Below, one piece after another: positions 1 to 9,490 of a stretch of DNA of 17,816 bases. The DNA lies in the NCBI RefSeq assembly GCF_000611645.1, contig NW_014013463.1, positions 15,263 through 33,078 on the forward strand, given 5' to 3'. The stretch is from Monoraphidium neglectum (lineage: Eukaryota > Chlorophyta > Chlorophyceae > Sphaeropleales > Selenastraceae). The translations under genes and the position numbers were made by a program. The notes beneath the pieces are model-generated. The model was not told where the DNA came from and searched no databases. It saw only the letters and a list, made by a program, of their open reading frames with translations. Numbering within the stretch: the stretch's first letter is position 1; each line of letters opens with the position of its first letter.

Positions 1-62
<62 letters not shown>
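1..62. repeat. (CT)31 microsatellite
   Basis: An uninterrupted CT dinucleotide run fills the first 62 bases and is probably cut by the window edge, so its true length is unknown. The tract is polypyrimidine on this strand and polypurine on the other. No reading frame or gene is attached to it. Confidence 0.95.
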
Positions 63-64
<2 letters not shown>

Positions 65-889
65 CGTTATGGTCTAGGTGTGTCACGGCCTCCTTGATCC
101 AGCATCGGTGATGATCCCTGCCGCAACACATTTCAGCACCTCATCTCAGTGGCTCGCCAAGAGCTGCACGAGAACACAGGTACAGATTAGCCTTGCCTCT
201 GCACAGGAATTCCACCAAAAGCTGACATGCTGCAAGTTGCAAGCATCTCCTGGCAGCAGCATCTACAGCCTGATTTGCTTGCCCTCAAGAAAGAACTGGT
301 ACATTGCGCAGGTTTGTCGTGTATTGCAGCGCACGCATAGGCAGTGCTTATGATAAGCAACCTGTCATTGCCATTGTCAATGTGATGTGCGCCCTCTGGG
401 CACTCTGATACCAGTGTAATTTCATACGGCCAGTGCACTTGGAGTGGTTGAAATTTGGGGATTGCGGTCTTCACGGCAGTGCACCCTGGCAGACACCACA
501 CATCAAACCTCGTGGCCCTGCCCCGGTCATTGTGGCAAGGAACGAATGCAATTCTCACTCTGCTGTTTGAGTGGCAAGTGCAATGCTGCGAGTGCACATG
601 CAAATGGCTGTTACAGTAGTGGTGGCATACGCTGCACCAGACTGCCTATTATCCCAGCAGCGCACAGCTTGAACCATCGTAGGCGGCTCCAGGGGAGCAC
701 CAGTGGCAGCAGCACAGACAGCAGCGGTGTGCAGTGGTCACGACAGTCAATCTGGTCAGAGCTCACAGACCGGCCATTGCGTATAGATGTCAATACAAAG
801 AGGACGTGTTCAAAGGAACACCGCGCGGTGGTCCAGTCACGTGCGCGCCAACTGCGACTCGCAACGAAGGCGGACTGCGTGCTGGCAAA
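63..889. other. Region without a supported gene
   Basis: This stretch lies between the CT microsatellite and the first exonuclease exon. Open frames exist on both strands, including one of 230 codons from 444 that runs into the exonuclease exon in another frame. None shows a family motif, a biased composition or splice sites joining it to anything. A TGTAA at 415-419 could be the poly(A) signal of a plus-strand gene ending further left. The last part presumably carries the 5' UTR and promoter of the exonuclease gene, but I see no clear TATA element. Confidence 0.5.
415..419 (+). terminator. Possible TGTAA polyadenylation signal of an upstream gene
   Basis: TGTAA is the common chlorophyte poly(A) signal. 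Here it stands upstream of the first recognised gene, so it could only serve a plus-strand transcript whose coding part is left of or within the first 400 bases. A five-base motif occurs by chance often, so this is weak. Confidence 0.2.
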
Positions 890-2737
890 ATGTTCGCCAG
901 GATTGCGTCTTCCTGGACCTCATGCCGAAATGATCAAATGCGCTTGTATAGCACCTTATACCGTACTGGAGTGCCTGCGTTGCGCCTGGTGCGTGCATCT
1001 CCAGCATCAGCGCTTCCCCCGCCGAGGCCTGCGCGTGCGGTGGCAAGGAAATCGCCCTGCAAGCAACAGCAGCCAGATGACGGATTCAGCGAGCGTTTGC
1101 GGAGCTGCTGCGAGGCCCCAAGAGAGTTCAGCGTGATGGCCTTTGACATCGAGACTACTGGCTTGTGAGACTTCCGTACTGGCTGGCTGGTGCTGTTGTA
1201 TGCCTTGCACGCAAGTGATGTACGGTACCTTACTGCAGCGCCGCTCGTCTGGGTGATCTTCACATGTTTATGCTCCTATACCACGCGCCTCTGCCGGCAG
1301 CGCTTGATAGCCAACCTTTTCTTTGGGTCTGGTCTCGCTCAGTGGTGGCTCCTCCCACATAACGGAGCTGGGCATTGTGGATGTGGCTTCAGGGTCCTCC
1401 TTTTCAACCCTGGTGTTCGTCCCTGTGGGAGCGCACTACTCCTCACAAGCTATCAAGATCACAGGTCAGCAGCATGCGCCTGCTCAATTTCTACATCACA
1501 ATGTTTTGGTCAACCTCGATGCTCTGTACCTGGGGCCAATCTGTGCAGGCAAGGGCGAGCCTACTCTCGCTGTGTAAGGGTGGTCTACGGTATCTCCAGA
1601 TGCAGATGGGTTGTGTCGGCGTGCGCCACCCTTGCCCCGCTCCCCTCGATTCATTCCAATCCCCCCCTCTTAGTCCACCCACCCAGTTACTGCATACCCA
1701 CCTGACAAATTCGAATGCAGGGATCAAAGAGGCGGCAGTCCGCGATGTGGCCCTGCCAACCCTGCCCGAAGCTCACGATCTGCTTGTGAAGTTTGTGGAT
1801 GCGCATACGCCCGCCGGGGCGGTACCCTTGATAGTGGGCCATAACATCCACGGTGAGTGTAGGTTTGCTGCTTGAATATGTGACTTGTCCGCACAAGCGG
1901 TGTGCACACACACGCGCGCGTGGGGCCGCCACTCATAATCAAAGCGGCCGACTGCTGCAACTCAACCCACACACGGGCCCGCTTGGCGCGAAATACGCGC
2001 GCAGCGATGCTTTTTCTGCTAATCGCCATCTTGTTCGTACGCCGCTGCTGCAGTGTTTGACTTCCCTATTCTGCGGCGGTGCCTGGCTCCTGCTGCGGAC
2101 GTGCCGGACAATTGGATGGTCCTAGATACCTACAAGGTGAGTTGGGTACCAAGGAAGCCAGTGCGTGTGCGTGCGTGCGCGGGTGTGTGTAGATGTGTAT
2201 GGCTGTGTGTGCGTGTTTGTGTATGTGTGTATTTGTGTGTACGCGCGCATGTGCATCTGCTTGTGTGTGTGTGTGTGTGTGTATGGTTGCGTCTGTCGTG
2301 TGATAAGGATTTCAAGCATCAAAGTGTCGCCTGGCAACTTTGGCACCACCCTGCTTAACGCTCACCAGATCGCTCGGAAGTGGCAGCTGGGTCCTTCTCT
2401 TGGGACCAAGGGCAACAAGCAAGGTGAGTGCCGTCTTCACTGCCATCTGATGATTTTGTCAAGCGCATGCAGTTTGCAACCCCACAACCCAAGATTGACC
2501 GTGACGACGTCTCGCCACTTCGCAGGAGAGTTGGAGGGCAAGCTGCTGAATCGGGCCGGGCCTCAGAAGCACAGGGCGCTCGGCGATGCGCGCGGGGTGG
2601 CCCTGATGCTTCCCAAGATCCTGGCCTGGGGGCAGGCCAACGGCCACAAGTTTAGCCACAGCTGGATCAAGAGCGCGCTGGACATCACCCCCCAGAAGCC
2701 CTCGACCGCCCGCTGCGAAGGCCGGCAGACCTGGTGA
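890..2737 (+). CDS. DEDDh 3'-5' exonuclease, DPD1-like, organelle-targeted
   Basis: Exons 890-1164, 1343-1464, 1721-1852, 2054-2136, 2369-2423 and 2526-2737 join in phase to give 292 residues. All five introns are GT-AG. The DnaQ-type exonuclease fold runs from about residue 82 to 255. The five catalytic residues of the DEDDh class are visible: D86 and E88 in FDIETTG, D179 in VFDFPIL, and H238 and D243 in HRALGDA. The first 60 residues are rich in Arg, Ser and Ala with almost no acidic residues, as in a mitochondrial or plastid transit peptide; this favours ATG 890 over the in-frame start at 734. The block HNIHVFDFPIL followed by an LDTYKIAR segment resembles plant DPD1, a Mg-dependent exonuclease that degrades organelle DNA. 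The family call is firm; the DPD1 orthology and organelle role are inference. Intron 4 (2137-2368) holds a TG-rich tract. The gene converges on the next one. Confidence 0.88.
2160..2284. repeat. TG-rich imperfect dinucleotide tract inside intron 4 of the exonuclease gene
   Basis: About 125 bases of alternating purine-pyrimidine sequence, mostly TG with CG and TA interruptions, end in a pure TG run at about 2262-2282. The tract lies wholly within an intron. Alternating tracts of this kind can adopt left-handed DNA and tend to vary in length. Confidence 0.9.
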
Positions 2738-2908
2738 CATCAGCAGTGACGACGGGTGCAGCAGTGATGATGAAGCACGGAGAGTGCCCGGTGTCTGTTG
2801 TGCTGTTGACGTCGGCAGAGTGCGTTCAAGCAAGCAGGCTGCGCCTCGGGGCTCCATGAGCAAGCAGTCCTGTGTGCAAGCACCACACTGCGGCCGGCGA
2901 TTCAGTGC

Positions 2909-2913
2909 TGTAA
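2909..2913 (+). terminator. TGTAA polyadenylation signal for the exonuclease gene
   Basis: TGTAA stands about 172 bases after the exonuclease stop codon, a normal 3' UTR length for green algae. It is the first such motif after the stop. Confidence 0.5.
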
Positions 2914-3084
2914 GCCAAGTGCACGCCCTGCAGGGGCTACATGGGTGGGCAGTGGCAGCACCGACTGCTCTTATGCAAGGGAGGCCTAATGACCTGGCTG
3001 TCAGGCCGCACCCCGCCATCCCATGCTGCGCCCCGCCATCCCGGCGACAAATAAACACAGATTCCCGCAGGCAACTTGACAGTG

Positions 3085-3089
3085 TTACA
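3085..3089 (-). terminator. Possible TGTAA polyadenylation signal for the minus-strand uncharacterised gene
   Basis: The minus strand reads TGTAA here, about 570 bases beyond the stop at 3661. It is the first minus-strand copy after that stop. If used, the two convergent transcripts would not overlap, because the exonuclease signal lies further left. Confidence 0.3.
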
Positions 3090-3660
3090 TTTGAGCAAGC
3101 AGTGGCATGCACTCGCAGCATGCACAGAGCGCCGCGTGCTGCTCCTGACCGCCATCACAACTGCGGGCGGGGGTCAAGCGCACGCGGCACGCGCATTCAA
3201 GGATGAGAAGCTGCCAGCCCTTGGCGGCTGGAGCATTCGGCGGCCAAGCAGGGAGGGACTCCCCATGTTGCAGGGGGCTGCCATCTGCCCGGTACTGTAC
3301 AACAAAAACAGTGCGCGGGCTGCGGCTGGGGTGCGGTGCTCCAGCCCCCGGCCTGCGGGGCAGCATTGGCGAGTCCAGGTGTTGCCTGCATCCGCTCACT
3401 CTCTCGCTGCGCTGAACTACTGCTGCTGTGGTACACGGCTCAACGCAAGCGGCCCGCAACATGTGGTGCCACTCAAATGGGGGCGGGGGAGGGGAGGCTG
3501 CACACTGAAAAGGGGGCCCAACAAAAGGGGTTGGACAGAAATAAGAGCACCTGCTCCTGCAGCAAACAAACGGCCCATGAAATTGCCGTGGCTGACGCCA
3601 GCCTGGTGCGGCCGCCGCCGCCGCCGGCGCGCCCGCCCGCGCTCACGTGCCGGCCCCTTA

Positions 3661-5738
3661 CTAGTCGGCAAAATCAAAAATCTCGTCAACACAATCAAAA
3701 AACTTGACCCGGATCAGGACGCCGTTGAGCTGCCTTGCGGGCAAGGCCGCCCCGGGCCCATTGGCCCAGCCGTGCACGTAGACGGTACCCTCCAGCTGGA
3801 GCGGGGACGGCGCCTGGCCATCGGGCAAAAGCAGCTCCAGCGCCTTGCCGAGCACCTGGGCTTGCATGGCCGCACGCTTGCGGCCGTCGGGCAGCCCTGT
3901 GGGGTAAATTGGCGGGGTTGAGGAGCAGGAGGGAAGCGTGAGGCGGGCAGGAAGGGGAAGGGAGGGCTACATGCACTGTTGCGACGCTGCAGCGGCGCAG
4001 CCACAAGGAGAGACAGGCGCACAACCAGGTAGGCGGGCTCGCACATCTCAGGCAGGCTTGCGCATGCAGGCTGGGGTCAACCAAACAAACGCGTGCCAGG
4101 GTTCATGCCAATGCACCCGGCCCGACGCGCACCTGAGGAGCTGGTCGTGACCACCGCAGTGCGTATGATGGCCCCGCGGCCGGCGGCCGCGACGACCGGG
4201 GCGCCGTGAAACACCATCGACTCGCAAAGCTCGCCGGCCGTTAGCGCCACCAGGAGCGGCACGCCCAGGCTGTCCGCCTCCATCAAGTGCTGCGCCGCGG
4301 CGCCGCGCTGCGACGCGTCCAGGAGCTTGAAGCAGCGCGACAGCGGCTTTGACCACCACTGGCCGCCGCCGTCGCCGTCGCTGGCGCCGCCTGCTCCAGC
4401 GGCGCCGGACAGCGCGACGTGCAGCGGCCCCAGGGCCTGGCCAGGGTGGGGGCAGTGGGGACAGCGGGGACGGCCGGGGGGGTTGAGCCCTCAGCAGCCG
4501 GTGTTCTCAGGCGACCTTGCGGCAAGCGCTCCAGCGCCCTTGGCGCCCGGCCGGCAAGCACGTACATGCGTCCCGGTCAAGTGAGCCCCATGGCTGTTGT
4601 TGAGCATTGGTCGTTTGGCATGCCCCTTCTCCTTTTGCCCGAAGGCCTGGTGCGAGCGCGTTCGTCCCACCTGCAGTATCTGTGCAGCCGGCGGGTCCCC
4701 CTGCTCCAGCACCTGCCGCAGCTCCTGAATGGCGTCCAGCACCTGCGGGTCCCCAGCGGCGCCCGTCTCCTCCAGCCGCCTCACCAGCAGGAGCAGGTAG
4801 TGGCGGAAATGCGACACGCTGCACGCGTCAGCGAGGGTGGAGGGTGGGCGAATGGGAGGATTAGTAAACCCACGCGCATGCTAGGTGCCCACGCACCCCG
4901 GCTGGGCGGCCGCGGGCCTCCCACCGCCCATGCATGCGCCAGGCCGTCAGCGCCGCGCCTCGCCCGTAGCGGGCGCGCCTCCGGCCATGCACTTGAGGGC
5001 GCAAGGCCGCCGCGCTGAGCCGCATGCCCTGTCGCGCACAAGGACGCGACATGAGGCTCACTTCGAGAGCCGCTCCGCCAGGAGGGGCACGTCGGCGTTT
5101 GAGCTGGCCGGCGCCACGAGCTCGGCGCAGGACGCCAGGTCTTTCACCACGACGCGGTCGAGCCCAAGCTTCTTGCGCGCGGCGGACTCCACGATCGCGT
5201 CGATGCTTCCTGCCAACGCCGCCACCTGTAGCTTTCCTGCTCGCATGCCCCTCTGAACGTCCCCCAGCTGCTGCTGCTGCTGCTGTAGCAGCAGCAGCTG
5301 TTGCTGCGCCACCTCGGCCAGCTGCTGCTGTTGCTGCCGCTGCCGCTGCAGCCGCTGCGCCACCTCGGCCAGCTGCTGCTGCTGTTCCTGCCGCTGCTGC
5401 TGCTGTTCCTGCCGCTGCTGCTGCAGCTGCTGCGCCATATCATCCAGCAGCTGCACCACCTCAGCCAGCTGCTGCCGCACCAGCTGCCTGTTATCTGTTA
5501 GCCCTCTCTTGGCCAGCCGGCGCCTCCGGCCCCGCAGCTGTCTGTGAGCGATAGCCTTAACTGACTCTCTGGGCTTCTGCTGCTGCAGCTGCTGGCTGCC
5601 ATCACGCGGCGGCAGGGCGCCGGGTCCTTCGCAACACGCCGCGCAGAGCGCGTGGCTACGCTGGTGCCACCCGCCGCTTAGGGGCCTGCACACCCGCGGG
5701 GGCGGGCAGGATGCCAGGCTACTACTTGACACGAGCAT
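3661..5738 (-). CDS. Uncharacterised protein with Gln-rich coiled coil; possible degenerate PD-(D/E)XK-like C-terminus
   Basis: Exons complement 5738-5062, 4818-4671, 4436-4133 and 3896-3661 join in phase (donors GTGAGC, GTGGGA, GTGCGC; acceptors CAG) to give 454 residues. Residues 1-60 are Ser-, Cys- and Arg-rich and could be a targeting sequence. Residues 65-80 are strongly basic. Residues 85-165 are a glutamine-rich coiled coil with LAEV at 91, 123 and 140 and two copies of a QQRQEQQ-like unit. Residues 166-454 look globular, with an ESAARKKLG helix at 184-192, a helical HYLLLLVRRLEE segment from 231, and a C-terminal VYVHGWANG strand ending in EIFDFAD. I do not recognise the family with certainty. 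The order of elements recalls algal proteins with a PD-(D/E)XK-like core, but no ExK motif is visible. It shares a 240-base divergent promoter region with the DUF3007 gene. The start at 5738 is the first ATG of the frame and is uncertain. Confidence 0.65.
5303..5477. repeat. In-frame imperfect coding repeats encoding LAEV-Gln units
   Basis: A 28-base unit beginning GCTGCGCCACCTCGGCCAGC occurs at 5303-5330 and 5354-5381, with a diverged copy at 5450-5477. Spacings are 51 and 96 bases, both multiples of three. Between them a 21-base unit is repeated in tandem at about 5376-5417. Together with interspersed CTG codons these built the glutamine-rich coiled coil of the minus-strand gene. Confidence 0.8.
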
Positions 5739-5978
5739 TTGTAGGCGCCGACGGCGTAGAACTCGCCTGAACTAGAGTCCAGACTGCAGGGAGGATCTGA
5801 CCGGCAAGCTTTTCATCAAAGAAAGGATTTGTGAGAACCGTTCAGTGCAGTAATCCAAACGATATTAAATTACGTCAGCGTGTCCCCGAGACACAGAGCG
5901 TCGGTGGTCCAGCACCAGCTCTACACCTGAACGCTACACGCTTCGAGCCGGTCTTGCTCGGACAAATCTCAGTGCACA
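5739..5978. promoter_or_regulatory. Divergent promoter region
   Basis: Only 240 bases separate the start codons of the minus-strand uncharacterised gene (5738) and the plus-strand DUF3007 gene (5979). The AT-rich stretch at 5861-5871 is followed by TACGTCA at 5871-5877, which contains an ACGTCA core like that in the palindrome before uS11m. The region must hold both promoters unless longer 5' UTRs overlap the neighbouring gene. Confidence 0.45.
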
Positions 5979-7214
5979 ATGGCCTCTCTCATGCACCAGC
6001 GCGTAGCGATGGGCTCGTGCAGCAGCGCAGCTGGCCGGCGGTGCTTTGCGGGCCTCACGATGCGTGGTGCGGTGCTGCGCTGCGCCGCGCTCCGTTTGCA
6101 TGAGGGCCGCGTGGCAGCTCTGCATGCCGGCGGTTGCAGCCCTTGCGTTGAATGCCCGATGCCAATCCGTTGAACCCTCCTACACCTCCGGCCCTCCCTG
6201 TCCCGCCGCAGCCGCTGCGCCCCGCGCCCGCATGCACCTGTGCGTCCGCGCCGCCGCCGATCAGCAGCAGCAGGGCCAGGCGCCGCCGCCGCCGCCGGCC
6301 GCGCCCCAGCAGCAGCAGCAGCAGCCGCAGCAGCCCGGGGAGCGCAAGGTGGTGTACAACACCGAGTTTGGCTACTCCCGCAAGGACATCTTCCTGATTG
6401 GCGGCGGCCTGATCGCCCTGGGCTATGTCATGTACTACGGCCTGCAGGCGACAGGCATGGAGGCTGGCATCGCCGGCAACTGGGTGCAGGCGATCATATT
6501 TATGGGGATCTGCGTCGGCTACATCAGCACGTACATCTACAGGGTGGCCACCAAGGTGGGACTGTCGCAAAGCGGCGAGCTGCGGTAGCGCCGCTCGACT
6601 TGCGGCGGCACCGGGAGATTTCAGGGTTGGGGGGTCCGGGGCTTTCTGTGAGCCGGCCTGGCCGACGGGTGGCTGGCGGGCAGGCTGATAGCAGGAGGCC
6701 TCAGCGGCGCCGCCGGGCCACTCCTATCCACAGCGTCAAGGGGGCGTTCAGCCTGCCGCCCCCTCCGGCCTGTGCATGCTTTCGGGCTGCGCCTACGTCG
6801 GCCGCGCTGCCGCTGGCTGGCTCAGCGCCGCCGCGTCGCCGCCAACCCCACCGTAATCCACGACAGCAAATGACGTACGTCAAGCAGCTGGAGATGTACG
6901 AGGACGCCGTGATCCAGAAGCGAATGGAGGAGATGACAGAGGCCGAGGTGCGCGCCCACCTCTCGCTGACCTGGCGACTGAGGTTCCATTTGCCGCCCGC
7001 TGCGCGTTTGCGAGCGCCGCCTTGCCATGCGATTCTGGCCTGATTGCTGGCCGAGGCTGCCGGAGTGTTCCTGGGCTGCCGTGGACTCTTGATCAAGTAA
7101 CACTGACACAACTTCTCTGCCTCTGCTTGCTTTCAAATACAGGTGCAGCAGCTGGTTTCGGAGGTCGAGGCTGACCGCGCCAAGCGCGCGGGCAAACAGG
7201 CGGGCACCAACTGA
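5979..7214 (+). CDS. DUF3007 family plastid membrane protein
   Basis: Exons 5979-6066, 6212-6555, 6867-6947 and 7143-7214 join in phase to give 194 residues. The first donor (GTGCGG at 6067) is the best of several choices; the other junctions are clear. Residues 1-45 are a plastid transit peptide by composition, with a V-R-A-A-A cleavage-like site at 41-45. A Gln/Pro-rich linker follows to about residue 72. The family core starts at EFGYSRKD (81-88), then come two membrane segments at about 89-108 and 120-141. A short QMTYVKQLEMYEDAVIQKR amphipathic region leads to an acidic C-terminal helix. This layout matches DUF3007 (PF11460), shared by cyanobacteria and plastid-bearing eukaryotes; its function is not established. 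The spacing and the segment after the second helix support the two splice junctions there. Retention of intron 2 (6556-6866) would end the protein at 6588. Its 3' end faces the next minus-strand gene. Confidence 0.85.
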
Positions 7215-7695
7215 GGAGAGATGCTGGCGGGCTGCAATTGAGCAGGCTGCGTAGGGCGTGGCGCAGGGCTTTTGGCCGCTTTGTTGATGCATTTTGTTCC
7301 CAGGTGGCTGATTGACGGCTCCTGCAATCTCGAGTTGTCTTGTGACAGTTTGTTTTGAGCGGGCAGGTCGCAGTGCCGATGCCAGTTTCTGAATTGCTGC
7401 AGGCTCCTGCTGAGTGTAAGCATGTCACCCCCTGGCCCGCTTTAGTGTTGCAGTGGGAACAGCTGGTTGCGCAAAAACGTCGGCTGCCAAACAGCTCAGT
7501 GCATGCGTGCAACCTCAGTTGAACGAGCGACGCAGACACAGACTGTTGCCAGACTCCCATGTTCAAATCTGGGAGGCACATCAGGTGCAGATGCAAAAGC
7601 TGATGTACGTGTGTTCTGTTGGACATGTTCAAGGCTCACATGTGACACCGCACGCTCAAACCAGGATGGTTGCCAGTGTATGGTTGTTTTGGCGC
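7215..7695. other. Convergent 3' flank without a gene
   Basis: This is 3' UTR of the DUF3007 gene on one side and of the polyglutamine gene on the other. No coding sequence or RNA gene is supported. A TTCAAAT at 7562-7568 recalls a tRNA T-loop, but the flanking bases do not pair. Confidence 0.6.
7415..7419 (+). terminator. TGTAA polyadenylation signal for the DUF3007 gene
   Basis: TGTAA lies about 200 bases after the stop codon at 7214, inside GCTGAGTGTAAGCATG. It is the first copy after the stop and fits chlorophyte practice. Confidence 0.55.
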
Positions 7696-8087
7696 TCAGT
7701 CGTCCATGCTGGCAACACAGCCTGCGTTGCTGCGTATCCCTGAGGCAGCATCCTGCAACCTGATGCTCTGCAGCTTGGCCAAGGCCGCGGCGAGCCCCTT
7801 GCCGCCGCCGCTGGGTACCCGAGCGCCTTGTGCCCCCGTCTGCTGGTTCACAAGTGGGCGCGCCTCTGCTGCACCTGCGCCGTTATCATTTTGCTGAGGA
7901 GGTGCTGCAGCCAGTTGAACAGCCGCAGCCGCAACCACCCTCGAGCCGCTGAGGCCTCCGCTCCAGACTCCTCCATGCATCACACAGTGCGTGGCAGCTG
8001 GCGAGGGGCCGGCCGAGTCATGCAGGGTGCCAGCATGGCTGTTCGCTGCTGCAAGGCTCGTGCCTCCCACCTTGTTGCCAAGCAGAG

Positions 8088-8158
<71 letters not shown>

Positions 8159-9490
8159 GCCCGGGCTACCAGCGGGTGTGAGGAAGCATGCCTTGGCTGG
8201 AATTCGGCGCCCACTGATGGCATGTGACCCACATGCACCTGCTCTGTCCCGGCGGGCACTGCTGCGCCTCTGCCAGCTTCTTGGGCAGAAAAGGCCCTCG
8301 CCTCGCCTTGCAGGTCCATCACCTCTTCACCGACGCTGCTGCCACCACTGCTGCCTGCCAACGAGCTCGCTACGCCGCGCTTCCTGCCGCCGCCCTCCAT
8401 ATGGCCTCCCTCAATGCTGTCGCCCCCGCCCAAAGGGGGCCGCCCTGCCGCGCTGCTGCTGTCGCCTTGCTGTGCCTGAGGGCTTTCCTTGCTGCCCGCG
8501 CCCGCGGCGGGCTTGTCTGCGGCCGCCGGCGGGGGCCCGGCGCCCCGTGAGCCGTGCCGCTCCAGGAATGAGGCCGCCTTGAAGTCGTCGCCATCAAAAC
8601 TGGCAAACATGTCCTCCACCCTCATGGTGGTGCCGCCATGGACAGCCCTGGGGGGTGCGTCGCTTGAAGGCATCGTGGGGCCGCGCACAAGGTGAGATGC
8701 AGGTGATTGGAACCGCTGTTCTGAGCCAGTTGCCGCCGTCGTCATGCTGCTGGGGTGATGGTGACGGTACCAGCTGAGCGACCTCGCGGTCTATCCCGGG
8801 CCCGCCACTGCCTTCTTATTGGCCAGGTCGCTGCACGCACCTGTGCTCCTTGTGCTCTTCCCCATCAAAGGATGCGTAGACAGTGATGCGATCGTACGCC
8901 TCGGTGTCAACCATCATGCGGCGTGCCAGCGCAGAGCCTGCATTGCGCATTAGGAAGGCGGATGCTTGACGCTTGAAGCGCTCGACCGCATGGGTCTGCC
9001 GCAGGCATGCGGCATGCCTGACGCTGCCCGTGCGTCGAGCTCCGGTGGAAAAGAGCGCGTGGAGGTTCTGCAAGCCAGGGGGGGGCGACGCCTTGCACGC
9101 CCGCCAGGGCAGCAGACCAAAGCATTTGAAATTTGCTTGGCGTGAAGAACAACGCATGCTGCGCTCACCAGAGAGCGATGCGCTCGCCTCATACGATGCC
9201 GTCGGCTCGTCGTCGGTGCTGCGGGGCGGCTTGCGAGGATGGCGGCCCGGCGGTTCGCGCCCTGATGACTGCACCGGAGGCGCACTGCCACTTGCAGGTG
9301 CCTTGCTGCCATCTGAACATCCATGATGCGTCGCGTGGGCGTGGCCAACCGCGCCGCACGAGCGCGGCGTTTGCGTGAAGTGCGACAGCAGCGCAGCGCG
9401 AGGCGACGCCAAACGGATGCCGCGGGGGCTGGCCGCTGGCGACTGCGACGTGTGTGCCTTGGCATTTTCTAGAACTGAGTAGATCGACAT
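7696..9490 (-). CDS. Uncharacterised low-complexity protein with polyglutamine tract
   Basis: A two-exon model, complement 9490-8841 and 8746-7696, joins in phase (donor CACAG/GTGCGT, acceptor CAG) to give 566 residues. The start context ACC-ATG is good. Residues 1-110 are Ser-, Ala- and Pro-rich. Residues 150-216 look helical and folded, ending RITVYASFDGEEHKEH. The second exon opens near a similar phrase, EDMFASFDGDDFKAASFLER, at about 260-279. The rest is Gly-, Ala- and Ser-rich, with a pure run of 23 glutamines at 414-436. I do not recognise a family, and the function is unknown. The first exon is uncertain: a good-looking intron (GTGAGC at 9168 to TTGCAG at 9068) would shift the frame unless coding starts in another frame, for example at ATG 9465. 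No minus-strand TGTAA is seen in the 480 bases after the stop. Alternatively the second exon alone, from ATG 8745, is the gene. Confidence 0.5.
8089..8157 (-). repeat. Pure (CAG)23 trinucleotide repeat, coding
   Basis: Twenty-three uninterrupted CTG units on the plus strand are CAG on the minus strand, read as polyglutamine in the uncharacterised gene. The lack of CAA interruptions suggests a recent or unstable expansion. Confidence 0.95.

Larger units (their letters stand above)
2738..3660. other. Convergent 3' flank between the exonuclease and the uncharacterised gene
   Basis: No supported gene lies here. It holds the 3' UTRs of two genes transcribed towards each other. A short imperfect tandem repeat of a CCCCGCCATCCC-like unit is seen at about 3010-3045. 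The several open frames on both strands carry no recognisable motif and look like by-products of GC-rich sequence. Confidence 0.6.

Noticed and set aside
444..1136. 230-codon plus-strand open frame near the left end
   Set aside because: It overlaps exon 1 of the exonuclease in a different frame, has a random-looking composition rich in Cys, Ser and Arg, and shows no motif.
2761..2772. C-box-like TGATGA suggesting a C/D snoRNA in the 3' flank of the exonuclease
   Set aside because: No CTGA D box at suitable distance and no terminal stem.
3076..3921. 281-codon plus-strand open frame
   Set aside because: It lies antisense to the last exon of the minus-strand gene. That exon has correct splice phase and the plus frame has no motif.
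5024..5554. Plus-strand Ala/Pro-rich open frame across the CTG repeats
   Set aside because: It is the antisense shadow of the glutamine-rich coiled-coil exon; triplet repeats keep all frames open.
7555..7580. tRNA-like T-loop sequence GTTCAAATC
   Set aside because: The flanking five-base arms do not pair, and no D-arm, anticodon arm or acceptor stem lies upstream.
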